A stretch of DNA of 64,000 bases from the NCBI GenBank assembly GCA_963783095.1, contig CAWAMR010000013.1:398888-462887 (forward strand), read 5' to 3'. Shown here in pieces: positions 18,422 through 26,721 of the stretch. The DNA comes from CAWAMR01 sp963783095 (GTDB lineage: Bacteria; Planctomycetota; Planctomycetia; Gemmatales; Gemmataceae). Under the pieces are notes generated by a model. It saw only the letters and a program-made list of their open reading frames with translations. It did not search any database and was not told the origin of the DNA. The translations under genes were made by a program, and so were the position numbers. The number at the start of each line of letters is the position of its first letter. Within the stretch, counting starts at the first letter, position 1.

Positions 18422-19948
18422 ATGAATCTTTCGTCTCGACCGCTCTTATCGGAGTTTCGCTTGCTCTACTCTCCCTCCTTCACCGATTTCCTCGAACTTG
18501 CCCGTACCCATACGATGGTGCCGATCTATCGCCGGCTGATCGGCGATACTCTGACGCCTGTCAGTGCCTTCTGCAAAATTCAGGAAGGCGACTGGTCGTT
18601 TCTCTTCGAGAGCGTCGTGGGCGGGGAACGGCTGGGGCGATATAGCTTTGTCGGGTCCGGGCCGTTCTTGCGGTTCGAAGCATTCGATCGCCAGGTGCGG
18701 ATGCAAAGCGTGCATGGGTCGCGCGAAGAGTTCGAGCACCCGGATCCCTTGCGGAAACTGGAAGAAATCATCGCGGCCTATCGCGCTCCGCACGTCGCAG
18801 GATTGCCCCGATTCAGCGGCGGTGCCGTCGGCTATGCCGGTTACGATACCGTGCGCTACGATGAGCATCTGCCCAATGCCCCTGCGGACGATCGCAAGTT
18901 GCCCGATCTTTCGTTTGCTTTCTACGATCGAATGGTGATCTTCGATCACATTAACAAGACCATCGCCGTCGTGGCGCACGCCCACGTCGATCCAAAAGAT
19001 TTGCAAGGCTCTTACGACAAGGCATGTCAACGTGTCGATCGTTTGGTGGAAAGGTTACAACAGGGAGTTGCCGATCTTCAGCTCACCGACATTGCCCCGA
19101 TCGGCGAGGTTCAGCGGCCCTTTACCTCGAATTTCACGCAGGAGGCGTTCAAGACCGCAGTGGAGAAGTGCAAGCAATACATCAATGCCGGCGACATTTT
19201 TCAAATCGTGCTCAGCCAAAGATTGCGGGCCGACACCCGGGCCAGGCCGTTCGACATATACCGGGCACTACGTGTATTGAACCCTTCGCCGTTCATGTTT
19301 TATCTGAAGGCAGGTCAAACCTGTTTGGTGGGGGCTTCGCCGGAAATCATGGTGCGCGTCGAGAACGGGTTGACGACGATTCGTCCGCTGGCCGGAACTC
19401 GCAAGCGCGGCAAGACACCCGAAGAGGATGATGTTCTCGCTGCGGAATTGCTTGCCGATCCAAAAGAGCGTGCGGAACATATCATGCTCGTCGATCTCGG
19501 CCGCAACGACGTGGGGCGCGTGAGCAAATTCGGCAGCGTTCGGCTAAGCGACCTGCTCACCGTCGAGCGCTATAGCCACGTCATGCACCTTGCCAGCACG
19601 GTGACCGGGCAACTTGAGAAAGGAAAAAGCTCGTTCGATGCCTTGCGTGCCTGTCTGCCGGCCGGCACGCTTAGTGGTGCGCCGAAAGTGCGGGCGATGC
19701 AGATCATCGATGAATTTGAGCCTCATCGTCGTGGGCCTTATGGCGGTGCGGTCGGGTACATCGATTTTTCCGGCGACATGGATACGTGTATCGCGCTGCG
19801 GACGATGGTTTTGCTCGGACAGACGGCTTATGTCCAGGCCGGCGCGGGAATTGTCGCAGACAGTGATCCGGAGATGGAATATCGGGAAACCATGAACAAG
19901 GCGATGGGCTTGTTGCGAGCACTGGAAATGGCCGAAACGCAGTTGTGA
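18422..19948 (+). CDS. trpE: Anthranilate synthase component I
   Basis: TrpE converts chorismate to anthranilate using ammonia delivered by TrpG, the first committed step to tryptophan. The N-terminal regulatory domain contains the tryptophan-binding-type segment FLFESVVGGERLGRYSFVG. The C-terminal chorismate-binding domain shows QIVLSQRL, PSPFMFYL, GASPEIMVR, RPLAGTRKRG, ELLADPKERAEHIMLVDLGRNDVGRV, and finally GTLSGAPKVRAMQIIDE and GGAVGYIDF. From ATG 18422 it has 508 residues, normal for TrpE. ATG 18404 is also possible. Longer starts run into the upstream repeat. trpG, trpD and trpC are not adjacent. Confidence 0.95.
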   Translation: MNLSSRPLLSEFRLLYSPSFTDFLELARTHTMVPIYRRLIGDTLTPVSAFCKIQEGDWSFLFESVVGGERLGRYSFVGSGPFLRFEAFDRQVRMQSVHGSREEFEHPDPLRKLEEIIAAYRAPHVAGLPRFSGGAVGYAGYDTVRYDEHLPNAPADDRKLPDLSFAFYDRMVIFDHINKTIAVVAHAHVDPKDLQGSYDKACQRVDRLVERLQQGVADLQLTDIAPIGEVQRPFTSNFTQEAFKTAVEKCKQYINAGDIFQIVLSQRLRADTRARPFDIYRALRVLNPSPFMFYLKAGQTCLVGASPEIMVRVENGLTTIRPLAGTRKRGKTPEEDDVLAAELLADPKERAEHIMLVDLGRNDVGRVSKFGSVRLSDLLTVERYSHVMHLASTVTGQLEKGKSSFDALRACLPAGTLSGAPKVRAMQIIDEFEPHRRGPYGGAVGYIDFSGDMDTCIALRTMVLLGQTAYVQAGAGIVADSDPEMEYRETMNKAMGLLRALEMAETQL

Positions 19949-20001
19949 GCGCAAAGAGAAGATGATATTGCCGTTCTTTCTTCACGACGGGAGGAATGAG
20001 C

Positions 20002-20874
20002 ATGTCTCTACGACGACACCGAATAGCCTGGACCGTTTCGCTGATCGGCCACGCTTGCCTGATCGCCTGCGTTTTCGCCATCGTGCACACATTGCGTTTG
20101 AAAGGAAGTCACGATCCGGATGTGGACACCCGAGCGGGAAACACTGATGATTCTCCCGTCATCTGTTTGCATGTGGATGAAGCAGAATCACCAAAACTCG
20201 TCCCACCGGTAGCCAAAACAATACAACAATTGCAAGATCATCATGACGAAGTTCTGAAGCATCCGGAACCGACGGTGCCGATCGCTCCGACGATGGAGGG
20301 AAACAGTAGTCCCGCGGTTGCTAAAGTTCCGTCGTTTCCCGGCGTGGGCAAACCGACGATTGCACCGCTGCACGGGAAGCTTTCTCGTGAGGGTTACACG
20401 GTGGTTTATGTCCTGGATCACTCCGGGAGCATGGGACGAGCAGGCAAACTGAACAAGGCACGCGAGTTACTGAAAGCCTCGATTCGGCAGTTGGCACCCT
20501 GCGTGCGATTTCAGATTGTCGCTTACGATAGCGACGCCGAGGCGTTCAAACTCGATAGCGGAATCGAGCCGGTTTTGGCAACGTCGGACAACATTGCTCG
20601 CGCGGAGAATCAACTCGATCAACTCATCGCGGAAGGGAGCAGCCGGCATGTTGAGGGGTTGCGGATCGGATTGCGGTTTCGCCCGAACTTGTTGATCCTG
20701 TTGAGCGACGCGGATGATTTATCTGCGGTCGATGCCGGTCTTGTGAAGCAGTGGAATGCAAGACAACAGACCGTCATTCACGCGGTCATATTGGGTTCGC
20801 CAAGTTCTGCGGGCGGAGTCACGGCACTGAAAACCGTTTGTCATCGAGGCGAGGCGATTCATTTCCTGCCGTGA
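20002..20874 (+). CDS. Membrane-anchored von Willebrand factor A domain protein
   Basis: The protein has about 290 residues. ATG 20002 is preferred over 19996 because GGGAGG at 19989-19994 leaves a proper spacing of seven bases. After the positive start MSLRRHR there is one membrane helix, then a Pro-rich linker (residues about 70-115), then a VWA domain. The VWA domain contains the metal-binding MIDAS motif DHSGSMG preceded by the strand VVYVL. A later LLILLSDADD strand fits the fold. VWA domains bind partner proteins through a divalent metal. The N-terminal layout, cytoplasmic start with an exported domain, resembles TonB-like or periplasmic VWA proteins of planctomycetes. The partner is unknown. 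Confidence 0.8.
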   Translation: MSLRRHRIAWTVSLIGHACLIACVFAIVHTLRLKGSHDPDVDTRAGNTDDSPVICLHVDEAESPKLVPPVAKTIQQLQDHHDEVLKHPEPTVPIAPTMEGNSSPAVAKVPSFPGVGKPTIAPLHGKLSREGYTVVYVLDHSGSMGRAGKLNKARELLKASIRQLAPCVRFQIVAYDSDAEAFKLDSGIEPVLATSDNIARAENQLDQLIAEGSSRHVEGLRIGLRFRPNLLILLSDADDLSAVDAGLVKQWNARQQTVIHAVILGSPSSAGGVTALKTVCHRGEAIHFLP

Positions 20875-20952
20875 ACTTTGCTTGCTGCCTTGCCCTTATC
20901 GGTGTCCGATGATCGATCTGCCGCGTAAAATGCCGGTGGAGGTCATTCATCC

Positions 20953-21216
20953 ATGCTCCACGAATACGTCGGCGAAAAAGTCGTTATCGATCTGCGCAGC
21001 TCCTATGTATGCATGGGAACTTTGCTACGCCTCGATGAGCATTTCCTTGAGCTGAAGAATGCCGATCTACACGATCTGCGCGATACCGACACGAGCCGGG
21101 AAAACTATGTCGCCGCCTCGAAGTTGACAGGAATCAAGCGGAATCGAAAGAAGTTACTCGTCCTTCGTTCGGATGTGGTAGCCGTTGCCAAATTAGACGA
21201 CGTGGTTGATGTGTGA
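20953..21216 (+). CDS. Small protein with Sm/LSM-like pattern
   Basis: This is an 87-residue protein. The stretch VGEKVVIDLRSSYVCMGTLL, followed by LDEHFLELKNADLHD, has the alternating strands and Gly-x-Leu turn of an Sm1-like motif (a G-x-L followed by a D-x-F-L-x-L strand). A second short strand pair, KKLLVLRSDVVAVAKLDDV, would be the Sm2 region. Such small beta-barrels bind RNA or act as assembly modules, but the assignment here is by pattern only. The IS element begins 21 bases after its stop. Confidence 0.6.
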   Translation: MLHEYVGEKVVIDLRSSYVCMGTLLRLDEHFLELKNADLHDLRDTDTSRENYVAASKLTGIKRNRKKLLVLRSDVVAVAKLDDVVDV

Positions 21217-21324
21217 ACATGCGCGCACAGCGGGTTTGGGTGTAGCCAACTTCTCTGGTGGTGTTCGGGGAATTTAGGTAAGTGAGGGGTAACTGAATTA
21301 CTCACCCCTTAACAAGGATGTTAT

Positions 21325-21612
21325 ATGGGCACCAGAGTGACGATTGAAGTGGACCCGAAGCACGAAGGTATTGTCCGGCGAGCGTTGGCGCTGGTTGAGG
21401 AAATGGAGCAGCTTGCGTTGACTGCGCCCGATGGGACGGTTTTCGATGCCTGCGAAGATGCGGTGGTTGAGAAAGGGCGAACATTTCAAGCCCATGTGCT
21501 CTCCGATGCGGTGGCTCGAAGAATCGAGACCGCCGAAAAAAAGGGGCGCCGATCCGTGTCTGCGAGTGCGGCCGCAAGAAAGAAAACCGAGGTCCCAAAG
21601 AACGCCGACTGA
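21325..21612 (+). CDS. ISKra4-like transposase, frame A (N-terminal part)
   Basis: This frame gives 95 residues starting MGTRVTIEVDPKHEGIVRRAL and is helical. It leads to the A-run at 21536-21542. Read through in this frame the protein ends as a low-complexity Ala/Lys tail with no domain. If ribosomes slip back one base at the A-run, it continues into frame B with a zinc-finger region CECGRKKENRGPKERR, then the CMCGG pair. A fused protein of the normal ISKra4 transposase layout results. Frame A stops and the frame B ATG overlaps that stop at 21612, which allows separate translation as well. Confidence 0.8.
   Translation: MGTRVTIEVDPKHEGIVRRALALVEEMEQLALTAPDGTVFDACEDAVVEKGRTFQAHVLSDAVARRIETAEKKGRRSVSASAAARKKTEVPKNAD
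21537..21543 (+). other. Probable -1 programmed frameshift slippery heptamer A_AAA_AAG
   Basis: In frame A the codons read GAA AAA AAG GGG, so the heptamer is A AAA AAG in exactly the phase needed for tandem -1 slippage of bacterial ribosomes. After the shift the reading continues AAA AAA GGG GCG CCG and restores a CxCG zinc-binding motif 12 bases or so further on. That motif is absent from either frame alone. IS1 and IS3 elements use the same type of signal. No stimulatory structure was verified. Confidence 0.65.
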
Positions 21613-22676
21613 TGAGCGCTGTCGGAGAGGTGGTCTTCGAACGCCGTTACTGGAAGTGCATGTGCGGCGGCGATGGATCCTATGCGGCCGATGCCCTCTT
21701 GGGCGTGGAGGGACAGCGCTACAGCAAGACCGTGCGGAAGCACTGTTGCCGTCTGGCGGCAGACATGTCGTTCGCGTCCGCCAGCGAGCACATGCATGAG
21801 ATGTTGGGAGTGGACCTTTGCCCCGAGACGGTGCGGAAGGCGGTGGAGGGCCACGCTAAAGACATGGCTCGGTTTCAAGCCGAAGACACTACCAGCGAAG
21901 AAGTTTTCCAAAAAGCGGCGGGGGAAGTCGAGTTCACGACCGACGCGGGCAAGGTCAACACGCGTGAAGAAGGCTGGAAAGACTTGAAAATCGCGGTGGT
22001 TTCCAAGCGAGAAGCAGGCGAGCCGACATCGCCGGACCATTGGAAGAAGCAGCGTTTGCCGGCAGCGACCATGGTACTGGCGTTTGCGATGATCGCCACA
22101 GCCAAGGAGTTTCGCAAGACTTGGCGGCCACGCTTACGTCGGCTGGGAGTGACGTGCTGGGCGGCGGTGCACGTCTTGGCGGACGGTGCCAGTTGGATCT
22201 GGAAAGCGGTGCAGCGAACGCTCACCGGGTGTCTGCAAACGCTCGACTTCTATCATGCCTGTCAGCACCTGAGTAAGTGCGCCAAACGCGTCTACGGCGA
22301 AGAGACCAGCGAAGCCAAAGACGCGTATAAGCACGCCCGCGGTTTGTTGATTCGTCAAGGTTGGGCAGGCGTCTGTCAGTGGGTGAATGAACTGCTTGGA
22401 GTCGCCGACGAATCGGAACGCGAACGTCGTCGTAAAGCAACGGAGCGTCTGATCGGCTATTTCTCGAAACACATGAACCGTGTGAACTACGTCCAACGAT
22501 TGCAAGCGGGTCAAGCGATTGGCAGCGGCCAAGTCGAAGGTGAGGCGAAGACCCTGGGCCTGCGTCTGAAGCGTCGGGGCGCTCGATGGAATATAGGCAA
22601 TGTACGACCTATGGCCAGTCTGGTGTGCGTCCGGCATACATCCCAATGGGAACCCTATTGGGCACTGGCCGCCTGA
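21612..22676 (+). CDS. ISKra4-like transposase, frame B (zinc finger and catalytic part)
   Basis: This frame gives 354 residues. It begins just upstream of ERRYWKCMCGG, the second half of a zinc ribbon, followed by CCRLAADMSFASASEHMHEMLG and PETVRKAVEGH, a helix-turn-helix-like region typical of ISKra4 transposases. The RNase-H-like catalytic core follows, with candidate acidic residues in FTTDAGKVN, LADGASWIW and the late AIGSGQVEGE. The last segment, TLGLRLKRRGARWNIGNVRPM, is the family's C-terminal signature. The frame is intact. Translation could start at ATG 21612 or, more likely, come from frameshifting out of frame A. Confidence 0.85.
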   Translation: MSAVGEVVFERRYWKCMCGGDGSYAADALLGVEGQRYSKTVRKHCCRLAADMSFASASEHMHEMLGVDLCPETVRKAVEGHAKDMARFQAEDTTSEEVFQKAAGEVEFTTDAGKVNTREEGWKDLKIAVVSKREAGEPTSPDHWKKQRLPAATMVLAFAMIATAKEFRKTWRPRLRRLGVTCWAAVHVLADGASWIWKAVQRTLTGCLQTLDFYHACQHLSKCAKRVYGEETSEAKDAYKHARGLLIRQGWAGVCQWVNELLGVADESERERRRKATERLIGYFSKHMNRVNYVQRLQAGQAIGSGQVEGEAKTLGLRLKRRGARWNIGNVRPMASLVCVRHTSQWEPYWALAA

Positions 22677-22766
22677 TCACCCCCAGAGAATCTGGTTACA
22701 CCCGCGGGTTTTTAGGCTTCGATCTAACTCTTGACAATTTTCGTGGGCGTGGCTAACACGCTCCGC

Positions 22767-23789
22767 ATGAAAACGACAACCTATACTCTGATCCTCCTGG
22801 CGGGAGTTGCCGGGTTTGGAGCGATGCCGCCCGCCAATCCGCAACCTGCGCAGACGGGGAAAGTTCTGCTTCTCGATAGCGAACAACTGCTCGAGGGTAA
22901 TATTGAGAAAGTAGGCAATGAATATCGGATTAAGCGCCCGATGGGCGAAATTACCCTCCCCGCGAAGCGGGCTATCGCTCTCGTGCAGACTCGAAAGCAA
23001 GCATTCGAAATTCTCCGGCAATATGCCGATCTTCGCGATCCGGACGAGCACCTAAGACTGGCGCGCTGGTGTATGCTGCAGGACTTGCGCGACGAGGCAA
23101 TCGCGGAGGCTCAGGAAGTCTTGCGGATCGACTCCAAGAACTCCGATGCACGGATCATCCTGCTCGGGCTTCGACAAACCAAGCCGCTTCCCGAAACACG
23201 TTCCCGACCTGCTTCTCAGACTGTTTCAGGCCCACAACCGATCGTCGAAGTAACACCTGCGGAATTCAATCGGGAGTCGTTCGGACTATTCGTGACCAAG
23301 GTGCAGCCGATCCTGATGAATACCTGCATCAGTTGCCATGGCAACGGCAAGGGGGGGGCTTTCCAACTGCTTCGGGCAACTTTGCCCGGCGATCGCAGGG
23401 CAAATCTCCAGAATCTGGCAGTAGCGTTGAAATTCCTCGATCGCAAGAACCCGGCCAAGAGTCCGCTGTTGCGGAAATCGATCACGGCCCATGGCGATGC
23501 CGTCGCTGCGCCTCTGCGAGACAAAAAGCTGCTTGCCTACGACAACCTTGAAGCCTGGGTGAGTTTGGCCCTGGCCCCCGATGGTTCGGAGGAGGGCATC
23601 CCTCTGGTCCACGAAGAGAAGCCCGTTGAGCGAAAATGGGAGCCGATGGACGCTCCCCAAACTACCAAGAAGAAAGGACCGGTTTTTGGGGAGGCGAGCT
23701 CTTCCAAGCCGGTGCCCGAGATGAAGACCGCCCCTTCGGACCCGTTCGATCCTGCGATATTCAACGGTGAAATCCAGCCGAAGAAATAG
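22767..23789 (+). CDS. Secreted cytochrome-c-like protein with one CxxCH haem site
   Basis: The 340-residue protein from ATG 22767 begins with a signal peptide (MKTTTYTLILLAGVAGFGAM). A small beta domain (VLLLDSEQLLEGNIEKVG) and a helical region that looks like a tetratricopeptide-type hairpin (RLARWCMLQDLRDEAIAEAQE, with DSKNSDARIILLG) follow. The C-terminal half contains CISCH in VQPILMNTCISCHGNG, the haem c attachment motif of planctomycete cytochrome domains. The segment SPLLRKSITAHG, then L-x-x-W, is typical of these domains. The final ~70 residues are Pro/Lys-rich. It is predicted to be exported and to bind one haem. It precedes the acyltransferase gene by 19 bases. Confidence 0.78.
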   Translation: MKTTTYTLILLAGVAGFGAMPPANPQPAQTGKVLLLDSEQLLEGNIEKVGNEYRIKRPMGEITLPAKRAIALVQTRKQAFEILRQYADLRDPDEHLRLARWCMLQDLRDEAIAEAQEVLRIDSKNSDARIILLGLRQTKPLPETRSRPASQTVSGPQPIVEVTPAEFNRESFGLFVTKVQPILMNTCISCHGNGKGGAFQLLRATLPGDRRANLQNLAVALKFLDRKNPAKSPLLRKSITAHGDAVAAPLRDKKLLAYDNLEAWVSLALAPDGSEEGIPLVHEEKPVERKWEPMDAPQTTKKKGPVFGEASSSKPVPEMKTAPSDPFDPAIFNGEIQPKK

Positions 23790-23808
23790 CCGGAAGGAAA
23801 ATTTGGCG

Positions 23809-24990
23809 ATGAGTGAACCAGGTTCTCCTGGATGGCCCCTAGTCCTGTGGCGAAGAATCAAGGTTTTCTTCCTGTTGGAAGGTCATCAAAGCCGAAACAC
23901 AGCGATGGAAGGACTGCGGGGCTACGCAGTCCTTCTCGTTTTTTTTGTCCATAGCACAGGCGGATACCTCAGAAGCTGGCGGCACATCGAAATCGACGAA
24001 CCGGCACGACCTGCTCTCATCGATCACGGCCCCGATGTGGCCTCGCTGGACTGGGCACTGATGTTCCTGTCGGAATCGCACCATGGAGTCGATCTGTTTT
24101 TTCTGCTGAGCGGTTTCCTGATCGCTCGAATTCTGAACAAGAATCGACAGCATTTTTCGTATCCGTCGTTTCTCCGGCATCGGCTGCTGCGAATCTACCC
24201 AGCCTTCTTTCTATCCATACTGGTCGCTGCCTATGTCTATATCTCGTACCTGAAGTTGTTCGCATTCAAATGGTCAGAGTTCTTGATGAATTTGGTCTTT
24301 CTTTGGGGTTGTCCGGATCTGAACCTGGGATCTTTTCACTTTGTCTTGCATATGGAGCCTTATAACTTCGTCACCTGGTCGCTGTTTTACGAGATGATGT
24401 TTTATCTGGTTTTCCCGGTACTCTTTTTCACACTCGGCCCAAGACAATTCCAGTCATCAACGGGGCAACTGGGATCGGTCGTTTTGCTGTTTGCAACCTT
24501 CGCGGTTTTCACGATCTGGTCGCCGCGGTTTTGGGGATTTTTCTTCGGTGCCGGTCTTGGCATTTGCAGTCCGGAATTCTTGACGCGCATGGCCCGGAAG
24601 CTGCCAACGTGGCTGGTGTTGCTGGCGTATGTCGCTGTGGTCGGTTACTTCAAGGTATTCAGTAGCCAGCGCTGGTTCTTTTTTCAGTGTTATGGGTTGG
24701 TAGCATCAATGGTCTTCGTGAAAACCTGTTACGACGATGGCCTGCTCAACAGGATCTTTCGTTTCCCACCACTTCGGCTCATGGGCAATGTATCGTATTC
24801 GTTCTACCTCATGCACGTGATCGCCATCGCGTGTATGACAAAGTGGTTTTTCGGCAATTCTCAGGGGATGTCGGAAACGCTGCGAATGATCGGCTATTTT
24901 GGGATCGGTTTCCTCACAGCTCTCCTTTTCAGCATTATTCTTTTTGGTGTAGCCGAAAGGTGGTACTTCAGCCTAAACCTGAAAAAGTGA
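23809..24990 (+). CDS. Acyltransferase 3 family membrane protein
   Basis: This 393-residue integral membrane protein starts at ATG 23809, with GGAAGG 13 bases upstream. The family's N-terminal block is present: MEGLRGYAVLLVFFVHS, with the catalytic-type His, then ESHHGVDLFFLLSGFLIARIL and the RRLLRIYP-like HRLLRIYPAFFLS. About ten membrane helices follow. Members transfer acetyl or other acyl groups to sugars of polysaccharides, lipopolysaccharide or peptidoglycan. The substrate cannot be read here. An in-frame upstream ATG at 23767 lies inside the previous gene and lacks a ribosome site. Confidence 0.88.
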   Translation: MSEPGSPGWPLVLWRRIKVFFLLEGHQSRNTAMEGLRGYAVLLVFFVHSTGGYLRSWRHIEIDEPARPALIDHGPDVASLDWALMFLSESHHGVDLFFLLSGFLIARILNKNRQHFSYPSFLRHRLLRIYPAFFLSILVAAYVYISYLKLFAFKWSEFLMNLVFLWGCPDLNLGSFHFVLHMEPYNFVTWSLFYEMMFYLVFPVLFFTLGPRQFQSSTGQLGSVVLLFATFAVFTIWSPRFWGFFFGAGLGICSPEFLTRMARKLPTWLVLLAYVAVVGYFKVFSSQRWFFFQCYGLVASMVFVKTCYDDGLLNRIFRFPPLRLMGNVSYSFYLMHVIAIACMTKWFFGNSQGMSETLRMIGYFGIGFLTALLFSIILFGVAERWYFSLNLKK

Positions 24991-25020
24991 ACTGGTGAAG
25001 GGTTGTGCGGCCGGGGAGCG

Positions 25021-25575
25021 CTAGCCCAGTTTTACCCCCGTAATTCCAGCCTCGTCAATTGCAGTCTTCAGCCTCCCATCAACCCAAGTCTGCGCCATCC
25101 AACTCGGCCGCGAGAGTCGCAGCAGGGACACACCGCAAAGGATCGGATCAGCGTCAACACCGTCCTCGATATCCTGACTGCTGGCCGCCTTTCGTAATGA
25201 CTCCGGATGTGGCAGGAGAAGGAAAACGTATCCCTCCAACGGCTTCTTCTTGTGCAATAGCGGGACATTGTAGACCCGGTGAGGGGGCAGCTTGAACTTT
25301 TGCAAGAGTTCTAGGAACCGGGAGCTTATCAGGTGCCCACAATTCGGGATTGGTGCCGAACTGATCAAGTCCGTCGGTCTGGCACGTCGGTCAAGGACCA
25401 CGGTATTGAAATCGGGTTCAAAATCCGGGAACCCCTCGCCCAGCATCACGGGAAGCAACTTGTAAATCGATCGGGGCCCGTCGTAGTCGTAGGGCTTGAG
25501 CATTTCTTGGTGCTGGGGATAGGTCTTCCCAACACCTTCTGTTGATGCACGCAAACAAAACCGCGGCTTTCGCAC
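25021..25575 (-). CDS. Imm11-like (DUF1629) immunity protein, orphan
   Basis: The 184-residue protein contains FPDFEPDFNTVVLDRRA, then TDLISSAPIPNCGHLISSRF and LLQKFKLPPHRVYNVPLLHK. It ends with aromatic-rich strands. This order, with a T-D-(L/F)-I-S motif followed by an S-x-R-F helix and a 'Y-x-V-P' strand, matches my memory of the Imm11/DUF1629 family of immunity proteins that protect against polymorphic toxins. No toxin gene is adjacent. The start is uncertain because the first 30 residues are not clearly conserved. It is the right-most gene of a minus-strand accessory block and lies convergent to the acyltransferase gene. Confidence 0.55.
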   Translation of the reverse strand: MRKPRFCLRASTEGVGKTYPQHQEMLKPYDYDGPRSIYKLLPVMLGEGFPDFEPDFNTVVLDRRARPTDLISSAPIPNCGHLISSRFLELLQKFKLPPHRVYNVPLLHKKKPLEGYVFLLLPHPESLRKAASSQDIEDGVDADPILCGVSLLRLSRPSWMAQTWVDGRLKTAIDEAGITGVKLG

Positions 25576-25649
25576 GATAACGGCTCCTGGTCCCTACGCT
25601 GGAAGTAGTTGAGGCCCTACACTGAGAGTAGTTGAGGCCGAACATCGAA

Positions 25650-26186
25650 CTACGTGCCCAAGTCCGGTTCAGCCCGGGGTTCAATATACCCAATGCATGC
25701 GCGCTTTACCTCGGCCAGCACCCAAGACGAGAACGGGTGAGATCCGGGATCGCCCGGCGTGACGGCGGCGACTTCGATCACTAACTGCGCACACAGCCAT
25801 GCTTGGTATGGTTCCGGCGGACGCACCCCACCCGGATCGTGGTCCGCTGCGAGCAACTCGTCCAGCCCCGACATCTCGAATTCAACGCCACGCCGGACGC
25901 GGGTGATGACAGAGAACGGGCCTTCTCCGTCGGCCATCGGAAGATACGCAACCTCGTCCATGTGCCGGGCCATAGCCGCATCACGGTAGAACAATAGGCA
26001 ACCCCGCCCGACGGGCAGCCGCTCCGTCGGTATGCCCGAAAGCGGCTCTGGGCCGGTCGTTCGATCACCGAACCATTCCACCAGCGCGCCCGGCCAGCGG
26101 GCGAGGGTTGCGACCCGGACGCGAGCAAACACATCACGCGGCTGGGTGAAGGTGAAGACAACCGAATCCCAGCCAGTGATCTCCAC
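25650..26186 (-). CDS. Unknown protein in accessory island
   Basis: The 178-residue protein (MEITGWDSVVFTFTQPRDVFARV) has no motif I recognise. It has a mixed alpha/beta composition, with strands such as FSVITRVRRGVEFEM, acidic stretches (DEVAYLPMADGEG, LAADHDPG) and no membrane segment. Local base composition is noticeably GC-richer than the flanking genes. Its size and position beside an Imm11-like protein and a toxin-antitoxin operon would fit an immunity or toxin-related protein, but that is context only. A tandem pair of ~24-base repeats with GTAGTTGAGGCC lies in the gap at 25591-25635. Confidence 0.5.
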   Translation of the reverse strand: MEITGWDSVVFTFTQPRDVFARVRVATLARWPGALVEWFGDRTTGPEPLSGIPTERLPVGRGCLLFYRDAAMARHMDEVAYLPMADGEGPFSVITRVRRGVEFEMSGLDELLAADHDPGGVRPPEPYQAWLCAQLVIEVAAVTPGDPGSHPFSSWVLAEVKRACIGYIEPRAEPDLGT

Positions 26187-26311
26187 CGCGAGTGCCCTCC
26201 GAGGCCAACGACAAGGAATCTAATCGGAACGGTCCAAACCGAGACTCTCCGCCACCACCGCAACTTTTATCAAGGACATATGACGGTTCGGCATCGTCAC
26301 TGTCACTGCAA

Positions 26312-26533
26312 TCAACTTGGCCCGTCTTCCCGCGGATCGCTAGTAGGAAGCACGGGTGGAGTGCTTAGCATTTTGATGATGTGGCGCGCTAAGTGATCCT
26401 TGATCTCTCGGTGGCGCGGAACAGGCTGAGATACTCCGGTGATTGAGTTGCGATACCAGTCGTGCTTGCCGCCATGACGGACCAAACTACAACCAAGTCC
26501 TTCGATTGCACGGACCAAGTCCACGCGCTTCAC
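26312..26533 (-). CDS. hicA: HicA-type mRNA interferase toxin
   Basis: HicA is a small double-stranded-RNA-binding-fold ribonuclease that cleaves mRNA when freed from HicB. The 73-residue protein starts MKRVDLVRAIEGLGCSLVRH and contains GGKHDWYRN, with the catalytic-type His, then PVPRHREIKDHLARHIIKML, the full family signature. A 15-residue Pro/Asp tail follows. Its ATG overlaps the hicB stop by four bases, so toxin translation is coupled to antitoxin. The order antitoxin then toxin is the reverse of the classical hicAB operon of E. coli. Confidence 0.9.
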   Translation of the reverse strand: MKRVDLVRAIEGLGCSLVRHGGKHDWYRNSITGVSQPVPRHREIKDHLARHIIKMLSTPPVLPTSDPREDGPS

Positions 26534-26721
26534 GAGATCACCAGATCATCGACTTTGCGAACCTCTGGAATCTGTCCACCACTCAAATCTGCGTAAAGAT
26601 CGCGCAGGTGTTCCTTCAGTTCATCAAGTGTCTCGCCTTGTGTCCAGTAGTCCGGGAAATCTTGGAGGTAGCCCAGCCAAGCCTCACCCTCCTGCCAGTA
26701 GACGTACTTAACCGTTTGCAT
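26530..26721 (-). CDS. hicB: HicB-type antitoxin, short form
   Basis: The 63-residue protein (YVYWQEGEAWLGYLQDFPDY, then TQGETLDELKEHLRDLYADL) is the partly degraded RNase-H-like fold that HicB uses to block HicA. Full-length HicB proteins usually add a C-terminal ribbon-helix-helix or helix-turn-helix domain for autoregulation. That domain is missing here. The start overlaps the DUF433 gene by 14 bases and the end overlaps hicA by four, making a tightly coupled operon. Confidence 0.85.
   Translation of the reverse strand: MQTVKYVYWQEGEAWLGYLQDFPDYWTQGETLDELKEHLRDLYADLSGGQIPEVRKVDDLVIS

Larger units (their letters stand above)
21238..22703 (+). mobile_element. ISKra4-like insertion sequence with terminal inverted repeats and 8-bp target duplication
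   Basis: The element is 1466 bases. Its left end 21238-21266 and right end 22675-22703 are imperfect inverted repeats, both reading GGGTGTA inward, with roughly 23 of 29 positions matching. It is bounded on both sides by the same eight bases, GCGGGTTT (21230-21237 and 22704-22711), a target-site duplication that shows an intact insertion. It carries two overlapping frames joined by a probable programmed -1 frameshift. It inserted between the small Sm-like gene and the cytochrome-like gene without breaking either. Confidence 0.88.
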
